A DNA stretch of 64,000 nucleotides from CAZABC01 sp964483405 (GTDB lineage Bacteria > Chloroflexota > Limnocylindria > Limnocylindrales > CSP1-4): contig CAZABC010000012.1 of the NCBI GenBank assembly GCA_964483405.1, positions 1 through 64,000 on the forward strand. Reading direction: 5' to 3'. The notes beneath the pieces are model-generated. The model was not told the DNA's origin, searched no databases, and worked only from the letters and a program-made list of their open reading frames with translations. The translations under genes and the position numbers were made by a program. Below, piece after piece: positions 53,368 through 60,970 of the stretch (positions within the stretch are counted from its first letter, which is position 1; each line of letters begins with the position of its first letter).

Positions 53368-54699
53368 ATGACCCTCGATCCGACCGCCGCCGACCCCGGC
53401 CCTGCCGAGCCCCCCGTCGTCGGCGAGCCGATCGCCACCGAGCCCGTCCGCCGTTCCGGCGACCGGACCCTGACGATCGTCGCCCTCGCCCTCGCGATCG
53501 TCGCCGTCCTCGCCGGCGCCGCGCTCTTCCTGTCCGGCTACTCGATCGGACGTCAGGCCGCCACGACGCCCGGCACGCCGGTCTCCGACGAGGAGCTGTT
53601 CGCGCCCTTCTGGGACAGCTACAACGCGATCGTCGAGCGATACGCCGGCGGTCCCGTGGACAAGGAGGTCCTCGTCGAGGGTGCCATCGACGGGATGTTC
53701 GACGCCCTCGGCGACCCGTACTCCTCGTATCTGACCGACGACGAGTACCGGGCCAGCCTCGAGAACATCAACGGCCAGTTCGAAGGCGTCGGCGCCGAGA
53801 TCTCGACCGAGGCCGCCGACGGCTCGGACGAGCAGTGCAGCGTCCTCGGGCCCGATTGCCATCTCGTGATCGTCGCCCCGATCGCCGGCTCGCCGGCCGA
53901 GGCGGCCGGCCTGCGGCCGGGTGACCTCGTCCTCGCCGTCGACGGCCGGACGCTCGACGGGCTGACGGTCGACGAGGCCCGTGATCGGATCCGTGGCCCG
54001 AAGGGCTCCGAGGTCGTCCTCACGATCGGGCGCGATGGCGGCGAGCCGTTCGACGTCGCGATCACCCGCGACGTCATCCAGCAGCGCGAGGTCATCACCG
54101 AGACGCTCGCCGACGGCGACGTCGTCCACATCCGGGTGACCGGGTTCAGCTCGGACGCGGCCGCCGACGTCGACGCCGACCTGCGCGAGGCGATCGAGGC
54201 CGGGACGACGAAGGTCATCCTCGACCTGCGCGGCAACCCGGGCGGGTTCGTCGACGCGGCTCGCGACATCGCCAGCCAGTTCATCGCGAGCGGTCCGGTC
54301 TACTACCAGGAGGACAGCAAGGGCGAGCAGGTCGAGACCGAGGCCAAGCCCGGCGGCGCGGCGACCGACCCGGCGATCGAGCTCGTCGTCCTCGTCGACG
54401 AGGGGTCGGCGTCGGCCAGCGAGATCGTCGCCGGGGCGATCCAGGACACGGGTCGCGGCCCGCTCGTCGGCGAGCAGACGTTCGGCAAGGGCACGGTCCA
54501 GTCGTGGACCGAGCTGGAGGGCGACAACGGCGGCTTCCGCCTGACGATCGCCAAGTGGCTGACGCCCGACAAGCGCTGGATCCACAAGGAGGGCCTCACC
54601 CCCGACGTCGTCGTCGAGGTCCCGGCCGACACCCCGGTCGACGACGACCCGGTCCTCGACGAGGCCCTCGAGCTGCTCGGAGAGGAGCCGGCCGGGTGA
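53368..54699 (+). CDS. C-terminal processing peptidase (S41, CtpA/CtpB-like)
   Basis: Secreted or membrane-anchored serine protease of 443 residues. N-terminal membrane helix at about 33-57; S41 N-terminal region; PDZ domain (about 130-225, with IVAPIAGSPAEAAGLRPGDLVLAVDG and IRGPKGSEVVLTIGR); then the protease core with the nucleophile Ser in DEGSASASEIVAGAI and the catalytic Lys in GEQTFGKGTVQSW. Its place after ftsEX is a common order, where it may tune wall hydrolases or FtsX partners. Confidence 0.93.
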   Translation: MTLDPTAADPGPAEPPVVGEPIATEPVRRSGDRTLTIVALALAIVAVLAGAALFLSGYSIGRQAATTPGTPVSDEELFAPFWDSYNAIVERYAGGPVDKEVLVEGAIDGMFDALGDPYSSYLTDDEYRASLENINGQFEGVGAEISTEAADGSDEQCSVLGPDCHLVIVAPIAGSPAEAAGLRPGDLVLAVDGRTLDGLTVDEARDRIRGPKGSEVVLTIGRDGGEPFDVAITRDVIQQREVITETLADGDVVHIRVTGFSSDAAADVDADLREAIEAGTTKVILDLRGNPGGFVDAARDIASQFIASGPVYYQEDSKGEQVETEAKPGGAATDPAIELVVLVDEGSASASEIVAGAIQDTGRGPLVGEQTFGKGTVQSWTELEGDNGGFRLTIAKWLTPDKRWIHKEGLTPDVVVEVPADTPVDDDPVLDEALELLGEEPAG

Positions 54700-54779
54700 C
54701 GCGGTCGGCGGGCCTGACCCCGGCCGAGGCCGAAGACGGGCTCCCCGCCGCCGCCGCGCTCCAAGGAGGCATCTCGTGA
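54696..54779 (+). CDS. Possible 27-residue coupling ORF
   Basis: A GTG overlapping the ctpA stop (GTGA) opens a 27-codon frame with LTPAEAEDGLPAAAAL composition. Its TGA (54777-54779) overlaps the GTG of the phospholipase D gene, and it contains that gene's AAGGAGG ribosome binding site. It may only couple translation. No homology is recognised. Confidence 0.35.
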   Translation: MTRSAGLTPAEAEDGLPAAAALQGGIS

Positions 54780-56110
54780 AGGGTCGACTCATCCTCGCCG
54801 GCGCCGGTGCCGCCGCCGGCATCGCCCTGGCCAACTCCCGCCGCGCCGCGGGGCGGCGGGTGCCGTCCTTCCCGCCGGGCCCCGTCGCGCTCCCCGCCGA
54901 TGAGGCGGCCGCCTGGGCCGCCCGGCTCGCCGACGCCTCGATCGTCCGCAAGCACGACGTCGCGGTCCAGTTCGCGCCGTCCGGCGCTCGGGCGGTGGAG
55001 CCGCTCCTCCACGGCACCGCCTACTTCCCGCGGATGCTCGAGGACCTTCGGGCGGCCGAGTCGTCGATCAGCGTCCTCATCTACGGCTTCAAGCCCGGTG
55101 ACATCGCCTCCGCCTTCCGCGACGTCCTCGTCGAGCGGGCCGGCGCCGGCGTCCCGGTCCGCCTGTCGGTCGACGCGATCGGGTCCGAGGTCCGGTTCAA
55201 GTCGAAGGACCTGTTCCGCGAGCTGGTCGACGGCGGCGTCCAGGTCGTCATGAACCGGGGGATGTACCCCGACGTCCGGGGGCCGCTCGGGCCGGGGGCG
55301 CGGGTCGGCTGGCGACGCGAGAACGTCGGCCACTTCGATCACCGCAAGTTCATGGTCGTCGACGGCCGCGTCGGTTGGCTCGGCGGGACCGGCCTCGAGG
55401 ATCACTTCAACGACGAGCGGTTCACCGACGTCATGGTCCGCTTCGAGGGCCCGGTGGTCCGCCAGCTGCAGGCGCTGTTCGTCGCCAGCTGGCGCCACCA
55501 GGAGGGCCCGCTCGCCTCCGACGAGGCGACGCTGGCGACCCTCTTCCCGGCCGACGACGGACCGGCCGAGGGCCCGGACGTGACCCCCGCGACGCTGCTC
55601 GTCAACGTGCCCGGGACCGGCCACGTGCCGATCAGCGAGGCGTACGAGCAGGTCATCGACGCCGCCGAGCGGCGGGTCGACCTCGTCAACCCGTACGTCT
55701 CCGAGCGGCCCATCATCGACCGCCTCGTCCGGGCCGCCGAGCGCGGGATCGCCGTCCGGATCATCGTCCCGGGCAAGCCGACCCCCCCGATGCCCGCCGC
55801 CGCCTTCCGCCACAACGTGCCGCGGCTCCAGGCGGCCGGGGCGACGGTCCTGTTCCACCCGGCGATGGCCCACGCGAAGGTGCTGGTCGCCGACGACCGG
55901 GTCCTCGTGGGCGGCTGCAACCTCGACGCGCTCAGCCTGTACCGCAACTGGGAGCTGAACCTGTACCTCGAGGGCGCGGCGACCGCCGAGGCGTTCGAGC
56001 GGGCGATCTTCGACCCGCTCGGCGACGTCTCCGAGCCGGCCGCCCTCGACCGGACGGGGCGTGGCAAGGCGTTCGACGCCCTGATGGACAAGGCCTCGCC
56101 GCTCCTGTAG
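54776..56110 (+). CDS. Phospholipase D-type cardiolipin synthase-like protein
   Basis: A 444-residue two-HKD protein. First motif HRKFMVVDGRVGWLGGTGLED (about residues 185-205), second HAKVLVADDRVLVGGCNLD (about 365-383). Such enzymes join two phosphatidylglycerols to cardiolipin or hydrolyse phosphodiesters. The cardiolipin synthase N-terminal helix pair is reduced to a short hydrophobic N-terminus (LILAGAGAAAGIALA), so membrane attachment is weaker than in ClsA and closer to ClsB-type proteins. GTG start with a strong AAGGAGG site. Confidence 0.86.
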   Translation: MKGRLILAGAGAAAGIALANSRRAAGRRVPSFPPGPVALPADEAAAWAARLADASIVRKHDVAVQFAPSGARAVEPLLHGTAYFPRMLEDLRAAESSISVLIYGFKPGDIASAFRDVLVERAGAGVPVRLSVDAIGSEVRFKSKDLFRELVDGGVQVVMNRGMYPDVRGPLGPGARVGWRRENVGHFDHRKFMVVDGRVGWLGGTGLEDHFNDERFTDVMVRFEGPVVRQLQALFVASWRHQEGPLASDEATLATLFPADDGPAEGPDVTPATLLVNVPGTGHVPISEAYEQVIDAAERRVDLVNPYVSERPIIDRLVRAAERGIAVRIIVPGKPTPPMPAAAFRHNVPRLQAAGATVLFHPAMAHAKVLVADDRVLVGGCNLDALSLYRNWELNLYLEGAATAEAFERAIFDPLGDVSEPAALDRTGRGKAFDALMDKASPLL

Positions 56111-56156
56111 CGCGCGGATCGACGGAAGCCCGGCCGGCTGCGGCCCGAGACGCCGC

Positions 56157-56185
56157 TTGCGCTCTGCGGCATCGTCGGGTACGGT
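56157..56185 (+). promoter_or_regulatory. Promoter-like pair for the mini-ORF
   Basis: TTGCGC (56157-56162), 17-base spacer, TACGGT (56180-56185); predicted start about 56192, directly before the Shine-Dalgarno sequence. Confidence 0.5.
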
Positions 56186-56213
56186 TCGCCGGAACGAAAG
56201 GAGGTGATGTGCA

Positions 56214-56264
56214 GTGACCGATAGTCCGAGTCGCCGCACCACCTCGCAGGAGATCGCCGACTGA
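56214..56264 (+). CDS. 16-codon mini-ORF with perfect Shine-Dalgarno
   Basis: GTG at 56214 opens a 16-residue frame (TDSPSRRTTSQEIAD after the start) ending at TGA 56262-56264. The upstream AAAGGAGGTGAT (56197-56208) is fully complementary to the 3' end of 16S rRNA, the strongest such site in the window, with ideal spacing of nine bases. A 14-bp hairpin follows 30 bases after the stop. It may be a leader peptide or an independent short peptide; no family is recognised. Confidence 0.4.
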   Translation: MTDSPSRRTTSQEIAD

Positions 56265-56294
56265 CGACGATCCCAGGCGGGTGGGAACGCACGA

Positions 56295-56326
56295 CGAACG
56301 CCGGTCCGCACGCGGGCCGGCGTTCG
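56295..56326 (+). terminator. Strong hairpin terminator/attenuator upstream of smpB
   Basis: Arms 56295-56308 and 56313-56326 form a 14-bp stem (one G-U pair) with a four-base loop. The core CGAACGCCGG and its complement are shared with the hairpin at 2794-2826. No T-run. Confidence 0.65.
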
Positions 56327-56431
56327 TGCGTCCAGGGAGCCGCCGGGCGCGACCAGGACGCCTGAAGAGCCCCGCGACCGGGCGGCGGCGATCCCCGACC
56401 TCCCCCACGACAACAGCCGAGTCGCAGGTCC

Positions 56432-56908
56432 ATGACCCCGTCCGACACGGGCCCCCGCACGATCGCCGTCAATCGGCGGGCCCGCCACGAGTTCACCATC
56501 GAAGACACGCTCGATGCCGGTCTCGTCCTCACCGGGACGGAGATCAAGTCGATCCGCGCCGGCAAGGTCAACATCGCCGACGCGTACGCGCGCGTCGAGC
56601 GGGGTGAGGCCTGGCTCGTCAACGCCCACATCGCCCCGTGGGAAGGCGGCAACCGCGAGAACCACGAACCCCGTCGCGATCGGAAGCTGCTCCTCCACCG
56701 CGACGAGATCGACCGGCTGATGGGTCGCGTCCGGGCGAAGGGGCTGACGGTCGTCCCGCTCCGGCTCTACATCACGCCGCGCGGCCGCGCCAAGATCGAG
56801 CTCGGGCTGGCCCGCGGCAAGGCGCTCCACGACAAGCGGCGGGCGATCGCCGATCGCGACGCGCAGCGCCAGGCGGAGCGCGACCTCGCCGAGGCCGGGT
56901 TCCGCTAG
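56432..56908 (+). CDS. smpB: SsrA-binding protein SmpB
   Basis: Partner of tmRNA in trans-translation: binds its tRNA-like domain and mimics the codon-anticodon stem. The 158-residue protein has NRRARHEFTIEDTLDAGLVL, GTEIKSIRAGKVNIADAYA, PRRDRKLLLHRDEIDRL and the flexible basic tail GKALHDKRRAIADRDAQR, which enters the mRNA channel. ATG start. The tmRNA gene lies 3.6 kb downstream on the same strand. Confidence 0.97.
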   Translation: MTPSDTGPRTIAVNRRARHEFTIEDTLDAGLVLTGTEIKSIRAGKVNIADAYARVERGEAWLVNAHIAPWEGGNRENHEPRRDRKLLLHRDEIDRLMGRVRAKGLTVVPLRLYITPRGRAKIELGLARGKALHDKRRAIADRDAQRQAERDLAEAGFR

Positions 56909-56912
56909 GCCG

Positions 56913-57965
56913 ATGCGGTTCGGCCGGGCGATCCAGGTCGTCGACGCCCACGCCGCGGGCGAGCCCGGGCGGGTCGTCGTCGGCGGCGTCCTCGACGTCC
57001 CGGGGACCTCGATGGTCGAGAAGATGGCCCACCTCCGCGACCACGCCGACGAGCTCCGGCTGCGGCTCCTGCGTGAGCCCCGCGGCTACCCGGCGATGTG
57101 CGCGAACGTCATCCTGCCGCCGACCCGGGCGGAGGCCGACGCCGGGTTCGTGATCATGGAGCCGGTCGAGTACCCGGCGATGAGCGGCTCGAACGCGATC
57201 TGCGTCGCGACCGTCCTCCTCGAGACCGGGATGATCCCGATGACCGAGCCATTGACGGAGCTGACGCTCGAGGCGCCGGCCGGGCTCATCCGGATCCGAG
57301 CCGAGTGCCGCGACGGCAAGGTGACGGCGGTCACCTTCCGGAACGTCCCGGCGTTCGCGGCCCACCTCGATGCGCCCGTCGAGGTCCCCACGCTCGGCAC
57401 GGTCACGGTCGACGTCGCCTGGGGCGGGATGTGGTACGCGATCGCCGAGGCCGAGCCGCTCGGCTTCCGGCTGACCCCCGACGAGGGCCGCGACATCGTC
57501 CGGGTGACCGAGCTGATCAAGGCGGCGGCTCGCGAGCAGCTGCCGGTCGTCCACCCCGAGGAGCCGGCGTTCGCCGGCGTCTCGATCGGCCAGCTCTCCG
57601 GTCCGCCGCACGACCCACGGTCGAGCCGCCGGAACGTCGTGACGGTCTCGACCCGCGAGCTCGACCGGGAACGACCGGCGACCTGGACCGGCGTCATCGA
57701 CCGCTCGCCGTGCGGCACCGGCACCTGCGCGAAGATGGCGACGCTCCACGCCCGGGGCCGGCTCGGCCTGGGAGCGCCGTTCGTCCACGAGGGCATCCTC
57801 GGCACGACCTTCACCGGCCGGCTCGTCGAGGAGACGACGGTGGGGCCGTACCGGGCGGTCGTCCCGGAGCTGACCGGCAGCGCCTGGATCACCGGGCTGG
57901 CGACCCACCTGGTCGACCCGAGCGACCCGTTCCCCGACGGGTACACCGTCGGCGACATCTGGTAG
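56913..57965 (+). CDS. Proline racemase / hydroxyproline epimerase family protein (Ser/Cys type)
   Basis: A 350-residue diaminopimelate-epimerase-fold protein of the proline racemase family. The second catalytic cysteine is present as C267 in DRSPCGTGTCAK. At the first site the usual MCGH motif reads MSGSNAI, with S91 replacing Cys and S93 replacing His. Cys/Cys members are racemases or 4-hydroxyproline epimerases; members with changed residues include hydroxyproline epimerases and trans-3-hydroxyproline dehydratases, so the reaction cannot be named exactly. No proline-catabolic genes are adjacent. It starts four bases after smpB and converges with the urease genes. Confidence 0.8.
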   Translation: MRFGRAIQVVDAHAAGEPGRVVVGGVLDVPGTSMVEKMAHLRDHADELRLRLLREPRGYPAMCANVILPPTRAEADAGFVIMEPVEYPAMSGSNAICVATVLLETGMIPMTEPLTELTLEAPAGLIRIRAECRDGKVTAVTFRNVPAFAAHLDAPVEVPTLGTVTVDVAWGGMWYAIAEAEPLGFRLTPDEGRDIVRVTELIKAAAREQLPVVHPEEPAFAGVSIGQLSGPPHDPRSSRRNVVTVSTRELDRERPATWTGVIDRSPCGTGTCAKMATLHARGRLGLGAPFVHEGILGTTFTGRLVEETTVGPYRAVVPELTGSAWITGLATHLVDPSDPFPDGYTVGDIW

Positions 57966-57970
57966 GACCC

Positions 57971-57989
57971 GCCACCCGCCGGCGGTGGC
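57971..57989. terminator. Hairpin between convergent racemase and urease genes
   Basis: A 6-bp stem (57971-57976 with 57984-57989) fills the 28-base gap between the two stops. It is short and lacks a T-run. Confidence 0.45.
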
Positions 57990-57993
57990 GCCG

Positions 57994-60084
57994 CTACCGG
58001 AGCAGGTAGCGACGGCTGAGCGGGACCTCCCGGACCGGGTCGACCGCGACGAGCCGGCCGCCGAGCGTCACGGTCCCGTCGTGCGGGTCGATCTCGATCG
58101 GGGCCGTCGCCCGGTTGTGGGCGAGCGAGGCCCGGGTCAGCCCGCGGCAGCCGCGGACGGCGACGAACCGACGACGTGAGCCGAGCCGCGCCGGCAGCCC
58201 GGCCGCGAGCGCCGGATCCGAGACGAAGGTGACCGCGTTCGCGGCGGGCGCTCCGCCGACCGCGCCCCAGTGCGGGCGGTAGCGGGTCGGCTCGGCGCCC
58301 TCGAGCGAGGCGTTGCCGTCGCCGAGCGGACCCCAGGCCACGTGGCCGCCCTTGACGACGAGCGCCGGCTTGACCCCGAACGAGCCCGGGCGCCACAGGA
58401 CGACGTCGGCGAGACGGCCCGGCAGGAGCGACCCGACCTCGTGGGCGATCCCGTGGACGATCGCCGGCTCGACGGTGCACTTCGCGAGGTAGGCGAGGAC
58501 TCGCTCGTTGTCGTCGAGCGGGTCGGGGGCGGCGGCCGGCAGCCCCGGGTGCGCCGGCGGCTCGCCGTCGGGCGCCCCGATCCCGCGTCGCCAGCGCTTC
58601 ATGACGTGGGCCAGCTGGATCGTCCGCCGGAGCGTCTCGCCGATCCGGCCCATCCCCTGGGAGTCGGAGTTGACGATGGCGATGGCACCGAGCTCGTGCA
58701 GCGGGCCCTCGGCGGCCATCGTGGCGGGGTGGATGCGCTCCCGGACGAGCTCGAGGTCGCCCGGCACCTCCCAGCCGCCGCCGTGGTTGCGAAGGATCAT
58801 CGCGACGTGCTCGGCCGGAGCGGCCGGACCGTACGGGACGGTCGGCGTCGTCGAGGAGCAGAGGACGGATGGCTCGCGGACGAGCCCGAGGAGATCGGGC
58901 AGGTGGCCGCCACCGGTCCCCTCGACGTGATAGGCGTGGACGGTCCGGCCGGCGATCGCCGCGACCGTGTCCTCCAGCTCGGCCGACTCGTGGAGCCCGT
59001 CGGTGTGGAGCGAGATGGCGATGTCGTGGTCGTCGGCGAAGGCGAGGACGGCGTCGATGAGCTCGGGGTAGGCGCCGTAGTCCTCGTGGATCTTGAGGCC
59101 GATCGCCCCGGCCTCGAGGAGGGCCTCGAGCCGGCCCGGGTCGTCGGCGCGGGCACCGGCCTGGAGCCCGACGTTGACCGGCCAGCCGTCGATGGCCAGG
59201 AGCGTCCGCTCCATGGCGAAGGGCGGCTCCTCGAAGCCCGCCGTGATCAGCGTCGTCACCCCGGCCCCCAGGGCGACCGGGACGAGCTCGGGCGTGACGA
59301 GGTGGACGTGCGAGTCGATCGCCCCCGGCGTCGCGATCAGCCCGTAGCCCATGATCGGCTCGGTGTGCGGACCGACGACGAGGTCGATCCCGCCGGAGAT
59401 CGCCGGGTTGCCGGCTCGTCCGATCCCGGCGATCCGGCCGTCCTTGATCCCGATGTCGGCCTTGACGACGCCGATCGACGGGTCGACGACGACGACCCCG
59501 ACGATGACGATGTCGAGCTCCGAGTCGGCGGCCGCGTCGTCGGCCTGGGCCATCCGGCTGCGGAGCGTCTTGCCGTAGCCCCAGATCGGTTCGTCGCCCG
59601 TCGCGGTCCGGTCCTCGGCCACCCGGATCCAGAGCTCGGTGTCGCCGAGGCGGATCCGGTCGTCGGTCGTCGGGCCGAACCGGGCGAGCCACTCCGCGGC
59701 CGGGATGCGGGGCCTCGGCCCGGGCGACCCTCCGGGCGACTCCCCGGCGGCCGGGGCATCGGCGGCCGGTCCGGCGTCGCCGACGGCCCGTACCAGGTCG
59801 ACGTCGCGCTGCTCGCCGGGCCCCCAGCGCACCGTCGCCCCGGCCGGCACGTCGAGCCGGAACCCCACGGCGGCGGCGCGGTCGAACGCGAGCCGCGGGT
59901 TGACCCGTTCGAACGGGTAGTGCGACGAGACCCGGACCACCCGCCGGGACGTGTTCGCGACCGTGAGCCGGATCCGCGACCGCTCCGGGCCGATCGGCCG
60001 ATCGGCGGCGCCGGGGCGGACCTCTCCCGGGACGAGCGGACCGTCGTCGCCCGGATCCGCGGACCGGCCGGCGGAGGCCGTCAT
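57994..60084 (-). CDS. ureC: Fused urease beta-alpha subunit (UreB-UreC)
   Basis: A 696-residue fusion. Residues about 16-103 are a UreB (VPGEVRPGAADRP, TVANTSRRVVRVSSHYPFERVNP); a Gly/Pro linker (about 104-126) joins UreC, starting EWLARFGPTTDDRIRLGDTELWI. Nickel and catalytic residues align: H259 and H261, carbamylated K331 (GLKIHED), H333, H360, H386, H434, R450 and D474 (NSDSQGMG). The flap cysteine is N433: the VCHHL segment is LRNHG. UreB SHYHF reads SHYPF. No ureD, E, F, G or nickel transporter is present within 3 kb on either side. It may be a divergent urease or an amidohydrolase with another substrate. The ATG overlaps the ureA stop. Confidence 0.88.
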   Translation of the reverse strand: MTASAGRSADPGDDGPLVPGEVRPGAADRPIGPERSRIRLTVANTSRRVVRVSSHYPFERVNPRLAFDRAAAVGFRLDVPAGATVRWGPGEQRDVDLVRAVGDAGPAADAPAAGESPGGSPGPRPRIPAAEWLARFGPTTDDRIRLGDTELWIRVAEDRTATGDEPIWGYGKTLRSRMAQADDAAADSELDIVIVGVVVVDPSIGVVKADIGIKDGRIAGIGRAGNPAISGGIDLVVGPHTEPIMGYGLIATPGAIDSHVHLVTPELVPVALGAGVTTLITAGFEEPPFAMERTLLAIDGWPVNVGLQAGARADDPGRLEALLEAGAIGLKIHEDYGAYPELIDAVLAFADDHDIAISLHTDGLHESAELEDTVAAIAGRTVHAYHVEGTGGGHLPDLLGLVREPSVLCSSTTPTVPYGPAAPAEHVAMILRNHGGGWEVPGDLELVRERIHPATMAAEGPLHELGAIAIVNSDSQGMGRIGETLRRTIQLAHVMKRWRRGIGAPDGEPPAHPGLPAAAPDPLDDNERVLAYLAKCTVEPAIVHGIAHEVGSLLPGRLADVVLWRPGSFGVKPALVVKGGHVAWGPLGDGNASLEGAEPTRYRPHWGAVGGAPAANAVTFVSDPALAAGLPARLGSRRRFVAVRGCRGLTRASLAHNRATAPIEIDPHDGTVTLGGRLVAVDPVREVPLSRRYLLR

Positions 60085-60404
60085 GCGCCGGTGGCCGGGT
60101 CGGGCCCGATGGGGTCGACGAGGACCACGAGGCGGGTCCCCTCGTCGAGCAGGACCTCGAGCCGGACCTCGTCGACGAGGGCTCGGACGCCGTCGAGCAC
60201 CTCGTCCGGCCGGACGGCGGACCGGCCGGCGGCCACGACCGCGTCGTAGTCCAGCCCCGTCCTGGCGGCCTCGAGCATCGCGTCGCAGATGACCGCCACG
60301 GCCTCGGGCTCGTTGAGCCGGAGACCGGCCGCCCGGTGGCGGCGGGCGAGCTCGGCGGCCGTGAAGATCAGGAGCCGCTCCTCCTCCGGGGGCGTCAGGC
60401 GCAT
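60081..60404 (-). CDS. ureA: Urease gamma subunit
   Basis: A 107-residue UreA: MRLTPPEEERLLIFTAAELARRHRAAG (the N-terminal signature, here described to residue 27), LRLNEPEAVAVICDAMLEAARTG, DEVLDGVRALVDEVRLEVLL. Conservation is good across the length, better than in the fused subunit. It starts with ATG and is first in the two-gene operon, divergent from the tmRNA across 129 bases. Confidence 0.9.
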   Translation of the reverse strand: MRLTPPEEERLLIFTAAELARRHRAAGLRLNEPEAVAVICDAMLEAARTGLDYDAVVAAGRSAVRPDEVLDGVRALVDEVRLEVLLDEGTRLVVLVDPIGPDPATGA

Positions 60405-60463
60405 GGGCCGATGGTAGCGAGCCGGCGCACCGTGACGCTACGGCACTCCTGACGCATCGCCCC

Positions 60464-60492
60464 TTGGACGGATGGCCGTCCGGGTGTAGGAT
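60464..60492 (+). promoter_or_regulatory. tmRNA promoter
   Basis: TTGGAC (60464-60469), 17-base spacer, TAGGAT (60487-60492). Predicted start near 60499, leaving a 35-base 5' precursor removed by processing. Confidence 0.75.
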
Positions 60493-60533
60493 GGATCGGC
60501 CCCGACACGACCTGACCGTGTGCGGGCGTCCGT

Positions 60534-60905
60534 GGGGATGCGTGGTCTCGACGGGGTCAAGACGTCAGGGAACGCGAGCCGAGGTGCCGTCAGGCCTCGT
60601 TAAACCGGCGGCAAACCGAAGTACCTGGCAACCGCCAGCCTGCTCTCGCCCTCGCCGCTTAGGCGGTAAGGTGAGCGTGGAAGCCACCTCCTCCCCGCGG
60701 GTGGTGGAAGCGTCATGCAGCGGGGATGCAGCCCGGATGAGCGCCACGTAGTCCGGAGCGAAGCCCGATCTAGGGACACGTGACTGGGTCGGATGGGAGT
60801 CTGCCGATGGGCGCCCGCCGACTGACGAAACGCATCGGACACGCTCGTAGTGGTCCCTGGCCACGGGCTTCGGACGGGGAGTTCGACTCTCCCCCATCTC
60901 CACCA
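60534..60905 (+). ncRNA. ssrA: tmRNA (transfer-messenger RNA)
   Basis: A 372-base one-piece tmRNA. The acceptor stem pairs GGGGATG (60534-60540) with CATCTCC (60895-60901), then A and encoded CCA (60903-60905). The 5' GGTCTCGACGGGG and the 3' T-arm GGGGAGTTCGACTCTCCCC are standard. The tag frame ends with ALALAA and TAG (60660-60662). The best resume codon is GGC 60627, because UA stands at -5/-4 as in E. coli, giving the tag GNRQPALALAA. Pseudoknot-type stems follow to 60840. It should rescue stalled ribosomes with SmpB encoded 3.6 kb upstream. Confidence 0.95.
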
Positions 60906-60919
60906 CCCGATCACCTCGC

Positions 60920-60970
60920 GCGCCGGCTCGGCGCGCCCGGCGCCGCGCTGGGCGCCGGCTCGGCGCGCCC
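60920..60970. repeat. 19-bp direct repeat with hairpin (terminator) after tmRNA
   Basis: GCGCCGGCTCGGCGCGCCC occurs at 60920-60938 and 60952-60970. Between them an 8-bp stem (60937-60944 with 60951-60958, 6-base loop) forms a likely bidirectional terminator for tmRNA and the convergent galactosidase gene, whose stop lies within the second copy. Confidence 0.65.

Larger units (their letters stand above)
56111..56431. other. Intergenic unit before smpB: promoter, mini-ORF, terminator
   Basis: This 321-base gap holds a compact unit: a promoter-like pair, a perfect Shine-Dalgarno sequence, a 16-codon ORF and a 14-bp hairpin, listed separately. The remaining 105 bases to smpB hold nothing further that I can identify. 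Confidence 0.55.

Noticed and set aside
60611..60662. E. coli-like GCA resume codon in the tmRNA at 60611
   Set aside because: That frame reads through without a nearby stop and does not end in ALAA; the GGC frame fits both the -5/-4 UA rule and the tag end.
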